Shown here piece after piece: positions 1-11,056 of a stretch of DNA of 64,000 bases. Within the stretch, counting starts at the first letter, position 1; every line of letters begins with the position of its first letter. Source of the DNA: Onchocerca lupi (Eukaryota > Nematoda > Chromadorea > Rhabditida > Onchocercidae); NCBI GenBank assembly GCA_028564675.1, contig JAOVVO010000019.1, positions 62,001-126,000 of the forward strand, read 5' to 3'. The translations under genes were made by a program, and so were the position numbers. The notes under the pieces were generated by a model. The model was given only the letters and a program-made list of their open reading frames with translations. It searched no databases and was not told the DNA's origin.

Positions 1-23
1 AAAAGAAAAAAAATTATTCATAG

Positions 24-114
24 GACTGTCTTTGTTTCATGTCCTGGAAATCTACTTGAATTAAACGATTATAAAACCTTTCATCAATGCTGTCGTCCTG
101 CGTGGATTTCATAA
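24..114 (+). CDS. possible last exon of an unrecognised gene cut by the window start
   Basis: After a TTATTCATAG acceptor, 29 codons stay open to a TAA. The reading contains a C-P-G and a C-C-R-P motif, with tryptophan and GC-richer codons that are unusual for random AT-rich sequence here. It needs a preceding exon ending in phase 2, which would lie outside the window. I recognise no family. It could be chance. Confidence 0.25.
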
Positions 115-2023
115 GGAAAATGATATTTTTAAGAAATCCCCGCAGAATGATAAAATTTGGGAAATTCATTAAATTTTCAGAGAAAATTTATTGAATTTTT
201 CGGACATTCAAAATCATTTTCTCAACACTCATGAATGTGAATTCCGTTCTAATGATGACTATTGAAACTAAAAAAATCTTCGAATGAAAATATTCATCAA
301 GCGACTTACAAATTACCTTCAAATTAACTCAATTAACTTAATTCTGTCTATTTTCATTATGCTGTTTGTACGATATTTATTTTTAGTCAGTTAAAAATTA
401 AAAATTAAGAACAGAGAGGGTTTATTTCAAAAAAGTGAAGCGATCGTATAAAATTCAACCAGATTCACCTATTTTCACAGTTCAGGTCAATTTTGAAGCA
501 GAACAAAGTAAAAAGCTCAGTTCGTCTTATGAGATGTAAGATATTAAGTTTTTTAGCGATCAGAAGTTCTGTAATTGATTTCAATTTTCCAGAAATAACA
601 AAAAATAATTTGCTTCGTTTTTTATATTAAATCTTATAAAAAGATGGAGAAAGTAGGATGACGAGGTGAGCAGGTCAATAGCCAAGGAGCTTAGCCAGGC
701 TTCTGGCTTCTGGCTGCACCATCATCATAAGGGCGTGTTTTACTTGCTACTATCGTCGTTCTCTTGATGATATGAAATTAAATAAAAAATATTAAGCTTC
801 AATATATCTCATTCCTCTTAACTCTTATATATTTTATATTTATGGGCAAATTTTTTCTCTTTAAAAATATGGGAAAAAAGTTCATTTCAAGTGAGCAAGT
901 TTTTTTTTTAATAACTTATTCATGAATTATTCTCATTATCTTTTTCAATTAATCCCCTTTCATATCCATTTTTCCTTCATAAAGAAAAAAATGAACAGAT
1001 TCTCAGATTTCGAATGAACTTCGAATGAATACAAAATCGTTAGCTTAGGATATTTCGGAATACAGATTGAACAATCATATTCGATTGAAGCATTCTAGAA
1101 AAACTTCGTTTGAAAAGCTTTAATTTGACTTTATCATTTTCAATTGTTATGAGATTCAACACTGTTTTTTTTTTTTGATGGTAAAACGATAATAAGTCTC
1201 AGAAGCTGCAAAAAATAATATATAAATTTCTCTCAGAATACAAAAAACTAAAAAATATTATTCATCCGGAATCTTCTATAGTACCATCGGTTAAATTTCA
1301 GATACCTTGTTTTTTCTACATGAGAACGATAATTTATAGCAAGGAATCTATCTTTCTATAGCTAAAAATATTTCCTAGCTATTAATTTCAAACTTTTTGG
1401 AAAATTTGCAAAATTTATCCGAAAAATAAAATAACGATATTATTTCCCACTTTTTAAATAACACATTCTCTGTTTAATTTTGTTCTGTCGTTAATGGAAT
1501 ACAGAAAAACTTTTGATATCATAAATAATGATTAGTATAAAGAGATTCATTTTCAATTTAAATTTTCTCTCATAAAATTTAAATTGTATCATTCATTTTT
1601 CTTAAGGCATTTTCATATAAGCTTTTATTAGTAATCAGAAATGTACATTGATATTTCGTTTATCTTATCACATGCCTGAATAATCACTTTTCTTTGAAAT
1701 AAAATCTGCACAGAATCATAGAGGAAGAATTATTTAGAGTAAAAAAGTATCAGTTATAAAAGTTTTCAGAAGATACGCTAAAGCTGTAATGAAATATATA
1801 CTTGCAACTGAAAAAAGGAGTAAAGAACAGCGCTCTTTTCTCATTTATGAATTTTTCCGCAATTTCATTTAATTTATTTCTTTAGATTTTTTGAAACAAA
1901 TTAAAAAATGCGACCATTAAAGAAGTTTCAGTAAAATTAAAACTTATACAACCAGAAGACTAATCTATACACTTCAAAACTGACTTCGTTGTTTGATAAA
2001 ATGAAATTTTGTATAGATTTTAG
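115..2023. other. region without a gene I can assemble
   Basis: AT-rich sequence with a few coding-like stretches that I could not chain by phase: 177-264 (28 codons after ATTTTCAG, ending TGA), 485-532 (after TTCACAGTTCAG, followed by a GTAAGA donor) and 1769 onward (after TTTTCAG, about 30 open codons). A GC-richer patch lies at 650-760 with no convincing reading frame. Some of these may be exons of the same unrecognised + strand gene as the entries at 2024 and 3065. Confidence 0.3.
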
Positions 2024-2083
2024 ATAATTGAAGATCCTGAAAAATTGGCGCTTAAGATTATAGCATTGCATTTGATTCTTAAA
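2024..2083 (+). CDS. probable internal exon of an unrecognised gene
   Basis: Twenty codons lie between a good acceptor (GTATAGATTTTAG) and a GTAAAT donor, in phase 0 at both ends. They read IIEDPEKLALKII followed by a hydrophobic end. Composition and clean borders suggest real coding sequence. I found no partner exon with certainty and recognise no domain. Confidence 0.3.
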
Positions 2084-3064
2084 GTAAATATAAATTTAAA
2101 GCAAGACATCAGTTTTTTCAAACCATAAGTTTAATGATCCGTCAAAGCATCCAGAACTATAATTATTATCTTTGAGCGCTATTTCTTTCTCATTTTTAAT
2201 TCAAATGAGATAGCAAATCCACGTCTCAAAAAAAAGGATTATAGTTTTTCCCTTTGCTTTTTCTGCAAATGAAATTGTGGGATTTGGTGGTGGTGCATTT
2301 CAAAAATAGCCTTATCTATACCAGAAAATAAAAAAGGTTTGGACAGTTATCTGAATTTCATTTATCAAAAAAAAAATCTTCCAGAAATTCATTATATTAT
2401 AAAATGAGCTTACTAACGTGATTCGATCGGACTAATTAAAAAAAAAAAAAAAAAATCACAAAATCCTCTCCTCTTTTTCTAATCTATAAATACTCTTTGC
2501 TGTGGCCGTTTTAAGAAAAATCAAAATAGATTGGTTTTTATATTGGAAAGGTTATTCGAGAAGGGAAGGCAAATTTTCTTTATGAAATGAAACAACTTTC
2601 TTTTATTAGAAGAAGTTGAAGCAATAGCTTTCAAATATTTCATTCGAGACGAAGTTTGCACCTCAGAAATCAACTTTACTCGTAGCCATTAGTAGCCAAA
2701 TTTAAACATCTGAAATGTATCTGTCTAAGTTTCCATTTTAACTTACGTGCTAATAAAATATAAAAGAACTCAGAGTAGAAATGAAGTAGGAATTTTTTTT
2801 CGGGAAGGAATGAGGCTTGAGATATTCTGCAAGAATGTTCCACAGGCACATTTCTTCATGATTAATGTGGCTATTTATCAAATAGTTTTTTTTTTTAGAA
2901 ATGCTAATAAAGGGAAGAAATAAGGACCATAAATGAGTGCTATCTGTTTTTAAATATTTAATTTTTTAGCAAATGAGATTTATTTCATAAGGATAAAAGG
3001 GCAGATGTTTGAATGGCTCATTTATATATATATATATATATATATTTTTTCTTTTTTTTCACAG

Positions 3065-3162
3065 TAGCACCAAAGTTTCAAGTCTCAATTGCTGAATATG
3101 ATATTGAGAATACTGAAAGAAACTTAAACATACTTCCGTATTCTTTTAAGCAGATAAAATAA
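3065..3162 (+). CDS. probable exon of an unrecognised gene, possibly terminal
   Basis: Directly after TTTTTTTTCACAG, one frame is open for 31 codons (starting A-P-K-F-Q-V-S-I-A-E-Y) to a TAA at 3160. Alternatively it splices at a weak GTATTC donor after 3137. The other two frames close quickly. No family recognised. A simple (TA)n run at about 3023-3044 precedes it. Confidence 0.3.
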
Positions 3163-3838
3163 AATAGCTAAAATGTAAACTATGAAATTTATAAAATATG
3201 CAAAAATGTGGAATTCTATTGACTACTGAATAAGACATTTTGTGATTTGAAAAGTACTTTGACTCGAAAGAATATTTAAATCTTGCCAATTATCTTCTGT
3301 TACTTTAACGGAGAAGAAAAAACAAAGAAACTTTTAATTTGAAGAGTATTCTATCTCTTTATTTGTATTTTCTTTGAATTGCATTACTGCAGCAATGCAC
3401 ATTTGCAAAGTAGTGATATGTAATATTTAAGATTGACTTCCATACATAAAAGTTGCGAATATTTTCAAAATATTATATAATTAAATTAACAGTCTGTGCT
3501 GCATTTCTGTTCTATCTGATCTTAACTTCGAAATATTTCAAAAAATTGTCCAGGGCGAATCAAAAAAAGAAAAAGAAAGAAAATGAGAGAAAGTAAGATT
3601 AATAGAATAATGCAGTATATTTAATGAATTATTAATTGGTCCACAGCTTCATTTTTGGAAAGCTTGAATGTTCGAGAGGAATGATGGGAAAGAATTATTA
3701 TAGACAATGAAATTTCTTTTTCATTATCCAAGAAAGAACATCTTTTTACTTCTTTTTTTGAATGAAAAAAATACTTATCCCATAAAGGGATTCATTCATT
3801 CAACTGCTTTACTGACTGTCGAATGAATCGCTTTGTAG

Positions 3839-4127
3839 GATGCTTCTGAATCATCCCAAGCTCCGAAGCAGAATTCTTGGCCGAGAAACTGTTTTCAGCT
3901 TTCGCATCATCAAAATTCTCTTTATTATTATCAATATCAATCACCGGCATGGTAATCGATGCTGTTTTCTTAGTTTCTTGGAAGAAAAGATTAGAATATA
4001 CTATTCTACCGTACTCACATGTGCTTTTTACCCTGTTTGGTTGAGATTCTTCAGGCAGTGTTGTTCCGAGGAATCAACAGTTCATTACAATGATCTGGAA
4101 TTCCAGAACAAACTCTGTGAAAGATGA
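3839..4127 (+). CDS. last two exons of an unrecognised gene
   Basis: Exon 3839-3951 follows CGCTTTGTAG and ends at a GTAATC donor in phase 2. Exon 4055-4127 follows GATTCTTCAG, completes that codon as Trp and runs to a TGA. The joined reading begins DASESSQAPKQNSWPRN, has a Y/Q/S-rich middle and ends with C-C-S-E-E and a short acidic tail. The codon phases match across the 103-bp intron. An AATAAA lies near 4213. A second phase (reading MLLNHPKLRS from 3840) also joins, to a different ending, so the frame is not proven. The 5' part is not identified. Confidence 0.4.
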
Positions 4128-4779
4128 GAACCGGAATGGGTAAAATATCTTCATATAGCTTACAGCATTAAATTATAATCGATAAAGTTATTGAATATGG
4201 ATGTAATCGTGATAATAAAAATAATAGAGAAAAGTAGCTGAAAAAGATAGCAAATCAAACAGATTAAAATCAATAAAGTAATATAGAATTTTGTAGGAAA
4301 CAATTTTTTTCAGTTTTATAACCATTTTTGTCTAATTTGACAATAACATCTGATTTCTATTTTTCAATAAGCAACGAAAATAAAATCCAAATATATCATT
4401 GCAAGTATTCAATTACTAATATATGCCACTATTATGTAGTATCGGCTAATTGAGGAATTGGCATACCAATTCACATAATCATTATAAATAATCACAGAAT
4501 GCCTCTAAGAAATTTTCAACAATCTGAAATAACATTAACTATCACTTAGAGCTTAAATTGATAGCAACAGCAAGAAAAATTGCATTACATATGGCATTGC
4601 TTGCTTTCGAATTGCTAAACAAATATTAAAAACTTGGATTCGAGAGTGTTGCTTTGATAAATCTTATTTAGCTGCCATTGTTAATTCTAGTTTTTTCCAT
4701 CACATTAAATTACATCAAATCACTGAACTAGAATGCCAATATTCATTCTTTCGTAAACACACTGATCAAATTAAATTAA

Positions 4780-4961
4780 TCCAATAAATAAAAGTGGAAA
4801 TGCTTATTGTTACTTGTCACACAACCTTTCAAGTTCGTCACCGATTGATTTAAAAATTTGAAACAGCGTTGCATTCGAATAGGCTCGTGTCGTTATATTA
4901 ATGAAACGCGTGTTTAAAAATTTTGACTGGCTGGATCGGTCACGCGAAGAGGTCCAGCCAG
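4780..4961 (+). mobile_element. short Helitron-like remnant with terminal hairpin
   Basis: It starts A|TC followed by CAATAAATAAAAGTGGAAATGC, like the left ends at 24635 and 50599. It shares the inner block 'CCACCGATT...AAATTTGA...GCATTCGAATAG', and ends in a strong hairpin (CTGGCTGGA at 4927 pairing with TCCAGCCAG at 4953) just before T. The last bases are CCAG rather than the canonical CTAG. At about 182 bp it is a deletion derivative or a very short non-autonomous member of the same family. Confidence 0.5.
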
Positions 4962-5928
4962 TATTAAATAAAATCATTTAACATTTCATTTTTACTATAT
5001 TCGAAAAATAGACTTCTGTAGCTTAGCTGATAATCGGATAAGACAATGTTTCAATAAGTGTAAAGCTAATAATACTGTGAACATAAAATATGAAAATATT
5101 TCCATACAGATGTTACAAATTTTGAAAAAGTGTGACATTGATATGATTACTGGATTCGCATAAAAGTTAATTTCTAATGAAGTAAACAAATAGTTTATAG
5201 CCATAAATTATAAGATACTGCTGGATTCCATCCGTAATAATGATAGTATAATACGACCAAAAGTCTATTTCTTTTACTTTTCTCGAATTTATTGCTTGCA
5301 ACAATATTACAAGATATTAATCTCGTTCGACTATTTTATCATTCTTGCAAATGCATCAGTATCTTGCTTCTTTTTCTAGAAACGAGGATAAAAAGTTCTG
5401 CTAGCATCTAATCCAGTTTTCTTGATACTAAAAAGATGTTGATTCATTTTAAATCGAAACATTATAGGATCCTAAAAATCATATGATTGCAACATGGCAT
5501 GCTTGAATCAGGAAAAAACTTGAAATGTCTATAATCAAGCATTCTAATTAATCCACTTATTAGTAAGATTGCTGAAGCATCTAACTTAACTGTTCGAAAT
5601 GTACTCAAACATGCCTCACTAGAGGAACATCAAATTTCTTACTATTATTAATGTAAAAATTTGTCTAATTCCAGAATTTATCCGGTAATATCATCTAAAA
5701 TATCATAAAGATCAAAAATCTCAATGTTTAGGATTTTTATGCACTTTTTATTGATACATTATTCAAGTGTTCATTCGCTTACATAAAAAGTTGAAGTTAT
5801 TTATGTAAGCATTGCTAATCGAAAAATATAGATAATGAAAACAATAACTAGAAAGAAAATATTGAAATTTATCTATTTTGGTAAATTAGCAATTTTCAAA
5901 GTGAGAAATTCGTCCATAATTCATAAAA

Positions 5929-6117
5929 AGTTCGTGGTGCTGAAAATTCTTAAAAAGTAAAATCATTAATGATGCAACTTTTTCAGTCACACGTATCATT
6001 CTATCACTTTTTGTTCCTTTTTTTTCAAAGGGACAAAAAATGATAGAATGATCAAGAGATTGGAATAGTTCCTCTTCAATGATTTTATTTTTTAAGAATT
6101 TTGAGCATTACGAAATG
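5929..6117. repeat. foldback (MITE-like) inverted repeat
   Basis: A long imperfect palindrome. The outer arms are 'TTCGTGGTGCTGAAAATTCTT...AAAATCATT' (5931-5969) and its reverse complement (6078-6116). The inner arms are ATCATTCTATCACTTTTTGT (5995 onward) and its near-perfect complement at about 6033-6052, around a T-rich loop. The structure is visible directly. No coding capacity. Confidence 0.7.
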
Positions 6118-6674
6118 CTCTATATCAAACTATTTACGTTAAAAATATGACAATTTTTAAATCTAATCTGCATTAAATCGATGAAAAGAGGCAATTTTTT
6201 ATCTTGCTTCAATTTTTTTTTCCCTTATGGATGCATATTTAAATTGGAATTGTCAATTATGCTATCTTCTGGAGTGATTGATGACTCGAAGACAATTTCA
6301 TCTAAAGATATTTTAGATACCCCAAAAATCCTTCGTTTTTTTTAAATCTAAAATACGGTTAACAGATTAAATTCTTATGTGGGGATGATATATGTGAAAT
6401 GTAGAGTATTGTAATAAAATATCGATATGCATTCCCGATACTTAAATATGCGAAGCACAAAATCGAGAATGGTTGGATTAGCATCGGACTCAAAATTTTC
6501 CACTTTCTAGACCAACTTGCTCTCCAAGAGAATATTCTCATTCCTGTTAAACGACTTTTATTTTGCGTGACGTTTTCAAGAACAAGTTTCCTTGTAATGC
6601 ATTCTACAAATCAAATATTAGAAATCAACAAATTTTTTGTCATAAATGTTTACAATTAAATATAACAGATTGTT

Positions 6675-9600
6675 TCATACGGGAGTTCCGATATCTTTCT
6701 TCAACTTCTTTGCTTTCTTTGAAGCCAAAGAAGTAGCTTCTGCTTTTTTTGATGGCAGTTGTCCTGTTTGAGATAAGTTTCCTTCCATCATTTCCTGAAG
6801 AATTTCAGTTTTTTAAGTTAAAAAAGAATGAAAGAGATTTTCCGAGCAATTTTGAAAAATTCTACTAAGAAGTAGAGACAAAAATAATTTTGAAAAATTA
6901 GAAGGGAAAATTTGTTCAATTATATTACGCCATAAAATGATAAAATGATTCTAATAGCAACTAGCATAAAAAAAGATTCAATCCTTATCAGTATAATAAT
7001 TAATAAGTACTTTTTTTTTTTAATTTGTTGGTTATTGGCAATGTAATCAATAACTGACCTGTTTCATTTGTTTCTTCCTAATTTTCATGTAATTTCGAGC
7101 AATAACAAATGAAATACTGCAAATCATAACAGTCATACCCACCGCAATCATAGCAAAAAAAATTGAGTAACGATTTTTTTCGAATTCAGCCGATAGTAAT
7201 ATATTTGACGGTCTCTAAAAACATGCTGAGAGCTAAGAAAAAATAACATTTGAAAATTTTATGAATTCTAGAAGGAGAAATAAAATAAACGAACGAATGA
7301 GCTTTTGATAAACAAAGAGAAGAATGATGAAAAAATCAGAATTTCTGTATATCAGATTTCAATTTTAAAACAACAAGAACCTTAGCACAGTTGGTTGTCA
7401 TAATGAGGTTATTTTTAAAACACTGGAACTAAATTCCATTGTATTAAATATCATCGCTAGCAGGTTTAACATCTTTCAATTGCTGCATAATATAGCGTTA
7501 GACTAACCTCGTGAACAAAATATTAAGAAATAATCTCTCAAGCAAACAGTTTGTGAAGCTCATCCAAACCTTTGAAAAAATCATTAAATTATATCAATTT
7601 AAAAAGGAATTGAATCTTTAATAACATACTGAATCATAATAAGTGGATGGCCCCCATTCGTATTTACTAAAAGCTTTTACAGCAATTGAATCTATAAGTT
7701 TTGCATTATAATTTGGTTTCATATCGGCAGTTGCCAGAATTTTAGAACGATCTGCAAAACTCAAGCATGCCATCTGCAATGACAAAAATAATATAATTGG
7801 AAAACGCAGAAATAAAAAAAAAGGTTCACTTGAAAGCTCTCTGATGCTTTGATAATCGTTTCCAATACATTCAGAAAAGCAGCGTGCCACATGATATTTC
7901 TTGTGAACCTAAAATAAAATTCTAAATTCTTCACGTCGAAATAGCCATCATCAAAACAATTCTAAACAAAAAATGTTAGGAAATATTTAAATAGATAAAC
8001 ATAACAAAATGCATTTTTCAACATAAACAAATAGTCTAATCTGTTATTTTTTTTCATCGATATCCAGCTGCCGATTTTCTTGTCTACTCACCTGGAAAAG
8101 ACTAAGCAGGCAGATGTTTAGAATAAAGGGAAATATTCAAGCTTTAATGCTCAAATGCTTGGAATTTCAAAAAATTATAAACATTCAAGATATATGTGAT
8201 TGATCCATTGATCATATATTGGATTATATTGGATCAAAAATCTTTCGAAGTATTACAAGTAGGATATTTATTATTTATGTAAGCCAACTTCAAAATTATA
8301 AAGATGCAAAGCAGAAGGAAAAAAAAATTGGTCTCTGAAACAGACTTACATACTAATTTTGTTAAAAAGTAAGCATCCTTAATTTTGGTTCTGATTTCAG
8401 CTAAATTTCACATTAATTTTAAATCGAGTAAATGACACTTTTGAATTTTTCAGTTGAACACCCTCATCTTTGGTTTCAATGTCCACAATTATAATAGTGA
8501 TTATTTCGCTAAAAATTAGAAAGGGAAAAAGAATACTAAATCTTACGAACACTGAAATCAAAAAGACGACAAGTTTATAATGAAAGTTGTTCTAGCAATG
8601 TTAACTCCTACAGATTATAATGCGTCAGTATTTCATTTTTCATTTTACAAACGTTCATTTTAAAAAGACAATTAAATCGGATCGAAATAAATGAAAAATT
8701 TTTTTGATGTCGAAAAATGAAACGAACTTGATCGTACGCATAGCACCATGGGCCCACAGGATGTGCATTAGATTCGATTATAGCCATTCTTACAGCTAAA
8801 TGGCGATGATTATCATCATTTATCAGCGTTAAATCGAAATTTCGACAATTGTTGTGATCCATGGACTCATCTGGATATGTCCTGAAATTGATAAAACCAA
8901 AAAATCCTGAAAAATAAGTAGGATCTGAAAATGTAAAGTGTTTGATTAAATTGGAGATAACATTAGAACGAATAGAGTGAAAATAGTTTAGCTCTATGTA
9001 TGGATCTGTTGTTTCATACTCCGGCTCATCTGATCCATATAAATGATATCTTATTTAAAATCAAATAATGACAAGTCTTAGTCAAAATGGATACAATCGG
9101 ATTAGCATAAACTTACAAAATTTTTAAAAGAAACTATTTCAGCGAAGATGTAAATATAGTTTAAATCAAATGTTATAACTGCTTATGACCTTTTCATATC
9201 GCATCGAAAGCTATCAGAAATGTAACAGGTAAAAGGTCAGTTTTTTATTTATTATAAAATTACTCAAATATTCTTACCAATAATTCTCGATGCTATTATT
9301 TACTGCCCACTGAGTCATACTACTGACCACATGTTCCCAAATTTCACATCGACCAAATAATGATGATGTCGATTTCATTACTGATTTTGGAGTGGAGGTT
9401 ATCAGAAACGATCCATTAATATAGGATGATTGATTGCCATAGTACAAATAATCTTTTAAGTGAGCAGTAGGAATGCATTCTACGTCTAAAACGAATGTCA
9501 ACATTCTAGAAATAAGATACTGTAGTTTTAGCAAAAGTTGCACTCACTTGGTAAATGAAATGATAAATGAAAATGATAACTGAATGAGTATGGATGTAAA

Positions 9601-9712
9601 GAATTAAGTTCGATTAAAACTTACAAAACATATCATCGAATTGGAAATATGGAGATGATCTCGATCTTATAAAAAGTATAGGAAGCACTATCCAATCATA
9701 CAATTTCATCAT
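6675..9712 (-). CDS. single-pass membrane protein with one kringle domain
   Basis: Seven exons join in phase (9625-9712, 9278-9485, 8728-8881, 7830-7908, 7630-7751, 7059-7214, 6675-6794) for about 308 residues. The N-terminus has a hydrophobic signal-like segment (WIVLPILFI). Residues about 31-170 form a kringle with its landmarks in order: Cys, Y-Y-G-N-Q-S, C-E-I-W, N-N-C-R-N-F-D, G-P-W-C-Y, A-R-C and S-E-C, six cysteines in all. Inserts between them are longer than in vertebrate kringles. A hydrophobic segment at about 235-258 (FFAMIAVGMTVMICSISFVI) is followed by a Lys-rich cytoplasmic tail with no kinase. Kringles bind proteins or lysine-bearing ligands at the cell surface. ROR-type receptors also carry one, but the kinase is absent here, so the architecture is closer to PIK3IP1-like proteins; homology to these is not shown. 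The ATG chosen is the first of two in tandem. Confidence 0.75.
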
Positions 9713-9867
9713 AACAAACAGATTTTTAATGTGTTTGTAATTTTGATTTTTTCGGAAAATTGAATTCCACATGTCATAAATGTTAGAAATTAAATTTGCA
9801 TATTTTTAAAATATTTTCATATATAATGGTTCACGAAATTATTTTTGCAATAATTTGAAATAGCAAT
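9713..9867. promoter_or_regulatory. divergent intergenic region between two signal-peptide genes
   Basis: Only 155 bp separate the ATG of the kringle gene (-) and the ATG of the small secreted or membrane protein gene (+). It is AT-rich, and I can name no specific site. The position implies a shared or bidirectional promoter; that is inference. Confidence 0.45.
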
Positions 9868-11056
9868 ATGCATTTTTCTTCTTTTTGCGCTACACATCTT
9901 CTTTTGATTTTAATATATTCGAGAACTCATCAGATAGCTGAAGGTATTAAATCAATTTTCCATCAATAATATATAGTTATTGTTTATGCAATTATTTTCA
10001 TATTTTTATTATTAAAATATGAGTGTAAATTAATTCTATATTACTAATTCTGTTTCAACAATTTATCAATAAAAATGATTATAACATATCAAAATTACGT
10101 AATTCTCAAAAATTAACCAATCTAACATGTATCTAATCTTTCTATTGGTTAATATATAGATGGCACTGATCGATTTTTATTAGAATAATTTCTTTGCTTA
10201 ATTAAATTCTCTATAGAGAATTAAAGTTTTTGAAGGTATTGGTAGGGATAACTTGACATCTGTTCAAATTAACATTAATTAACCCATCAAAGCAATACTT
10301 TAATTTTTACAAATGTTCAATAAATGATTTTTAATGATTGCTTTCAAAGTGCGCCACTTTCAAGTTCCGAAATTTCCATTAGGCGATTTAAGATTAATAT
10401 AACACCATTACACAAAATGGAGAATTCGGAATACATTCAGGTTTTTTCCAGGTGCACTTCCAAGAATACCTTCAAACCTTATCACAACTGCTATATTCAC
10501 AAACTTTGCACCGAGAATTGCTGCAATTGATTCTTTACAAGGCATTTTAGCCGATTCTAGGATTCGTTATTATCCGCCCTCCAGTCAAGAAGGAATAAAT
10601 GAAAATACAAAGGGTGTTTTTACAATTAATACTAAAGCTGGTGAGCTAGAAGAATTTTCCTATAAGTTTGATTTTGTTTAAGAAATTTTAGTAGCTTGGA
10701 AACCTAAAATAATTGTTTAACTCGAAAGTGATAAACTGATAAAAGATAAGAATTGTGAGATGATGGCAGGCCAAAATAGTCTTCGGCTAGAAATTGAGAA
10801 AGATTGAAAGAAATATGATAAATTGAAAAAAAAGAAAAAAAAATAGAAGACTGATTCAAAAGAATTAAAGGTTAACAAAAAGTCAACTCTTAACAAATTA
10901 TCTACTATGAGGAATTTAATTGCAGATAAAATTATAATGTTTTCTATCATTGGAGTAATGTTTCTCACTGCAGCATTGAATCTAGGTTTATTTTTGGCTG
11001 CATTCTTCTATCTGTTGTTTCCAGAAGAAACAGAAGAGAAAGATGAAAAGAAATGA
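9868..11056 (+). CDS. small signal-peptide protein, probably type I membrane
   Basis: Exon 1 (9868-9943) gives a 25-residue signal peptide (MHFSSFCATHLLLILIYS...) ending at a GTATTA donor in phase 1. Exon 2 starts at 10452 after GTTTTTTCCAG, and the phases match. If exon 2 is read through it stops at 10681 (101 residues, secreted). If it splices at the consensus GTGAGC after 10640, a third exon (10863-11056) joins in phase and adds a strong membrane segment (FSIIGVMFLTAALNLGLFLAAFFYLLF) and an acidic/Lys tail, about 152 residues in all. The exon 3 acceptor (GATTCAAAAG) is weak, but the hydrophobic frame and AATAAA signals near 11103 and 11120 support it. No family recognised. It is transcribed away from the kringle gene. 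Confidence 0.5.

Noticed and set aside
3840..3953. Start codon at 3840 giving MLLNHPKLRS as a protein beginning
   Set aside because: The ATG lies one base into an exon that follows a good acceptor, and the neighbouring frame gives a more protein-like reading that also joins the next exon in phase.
10324..10530. 68-codon open frame on the + strand
   Set aside because: It overlaps the start of a real exon at 10452 in another frame. The exon phase fits the signal-peptide exon at 9868 instead.
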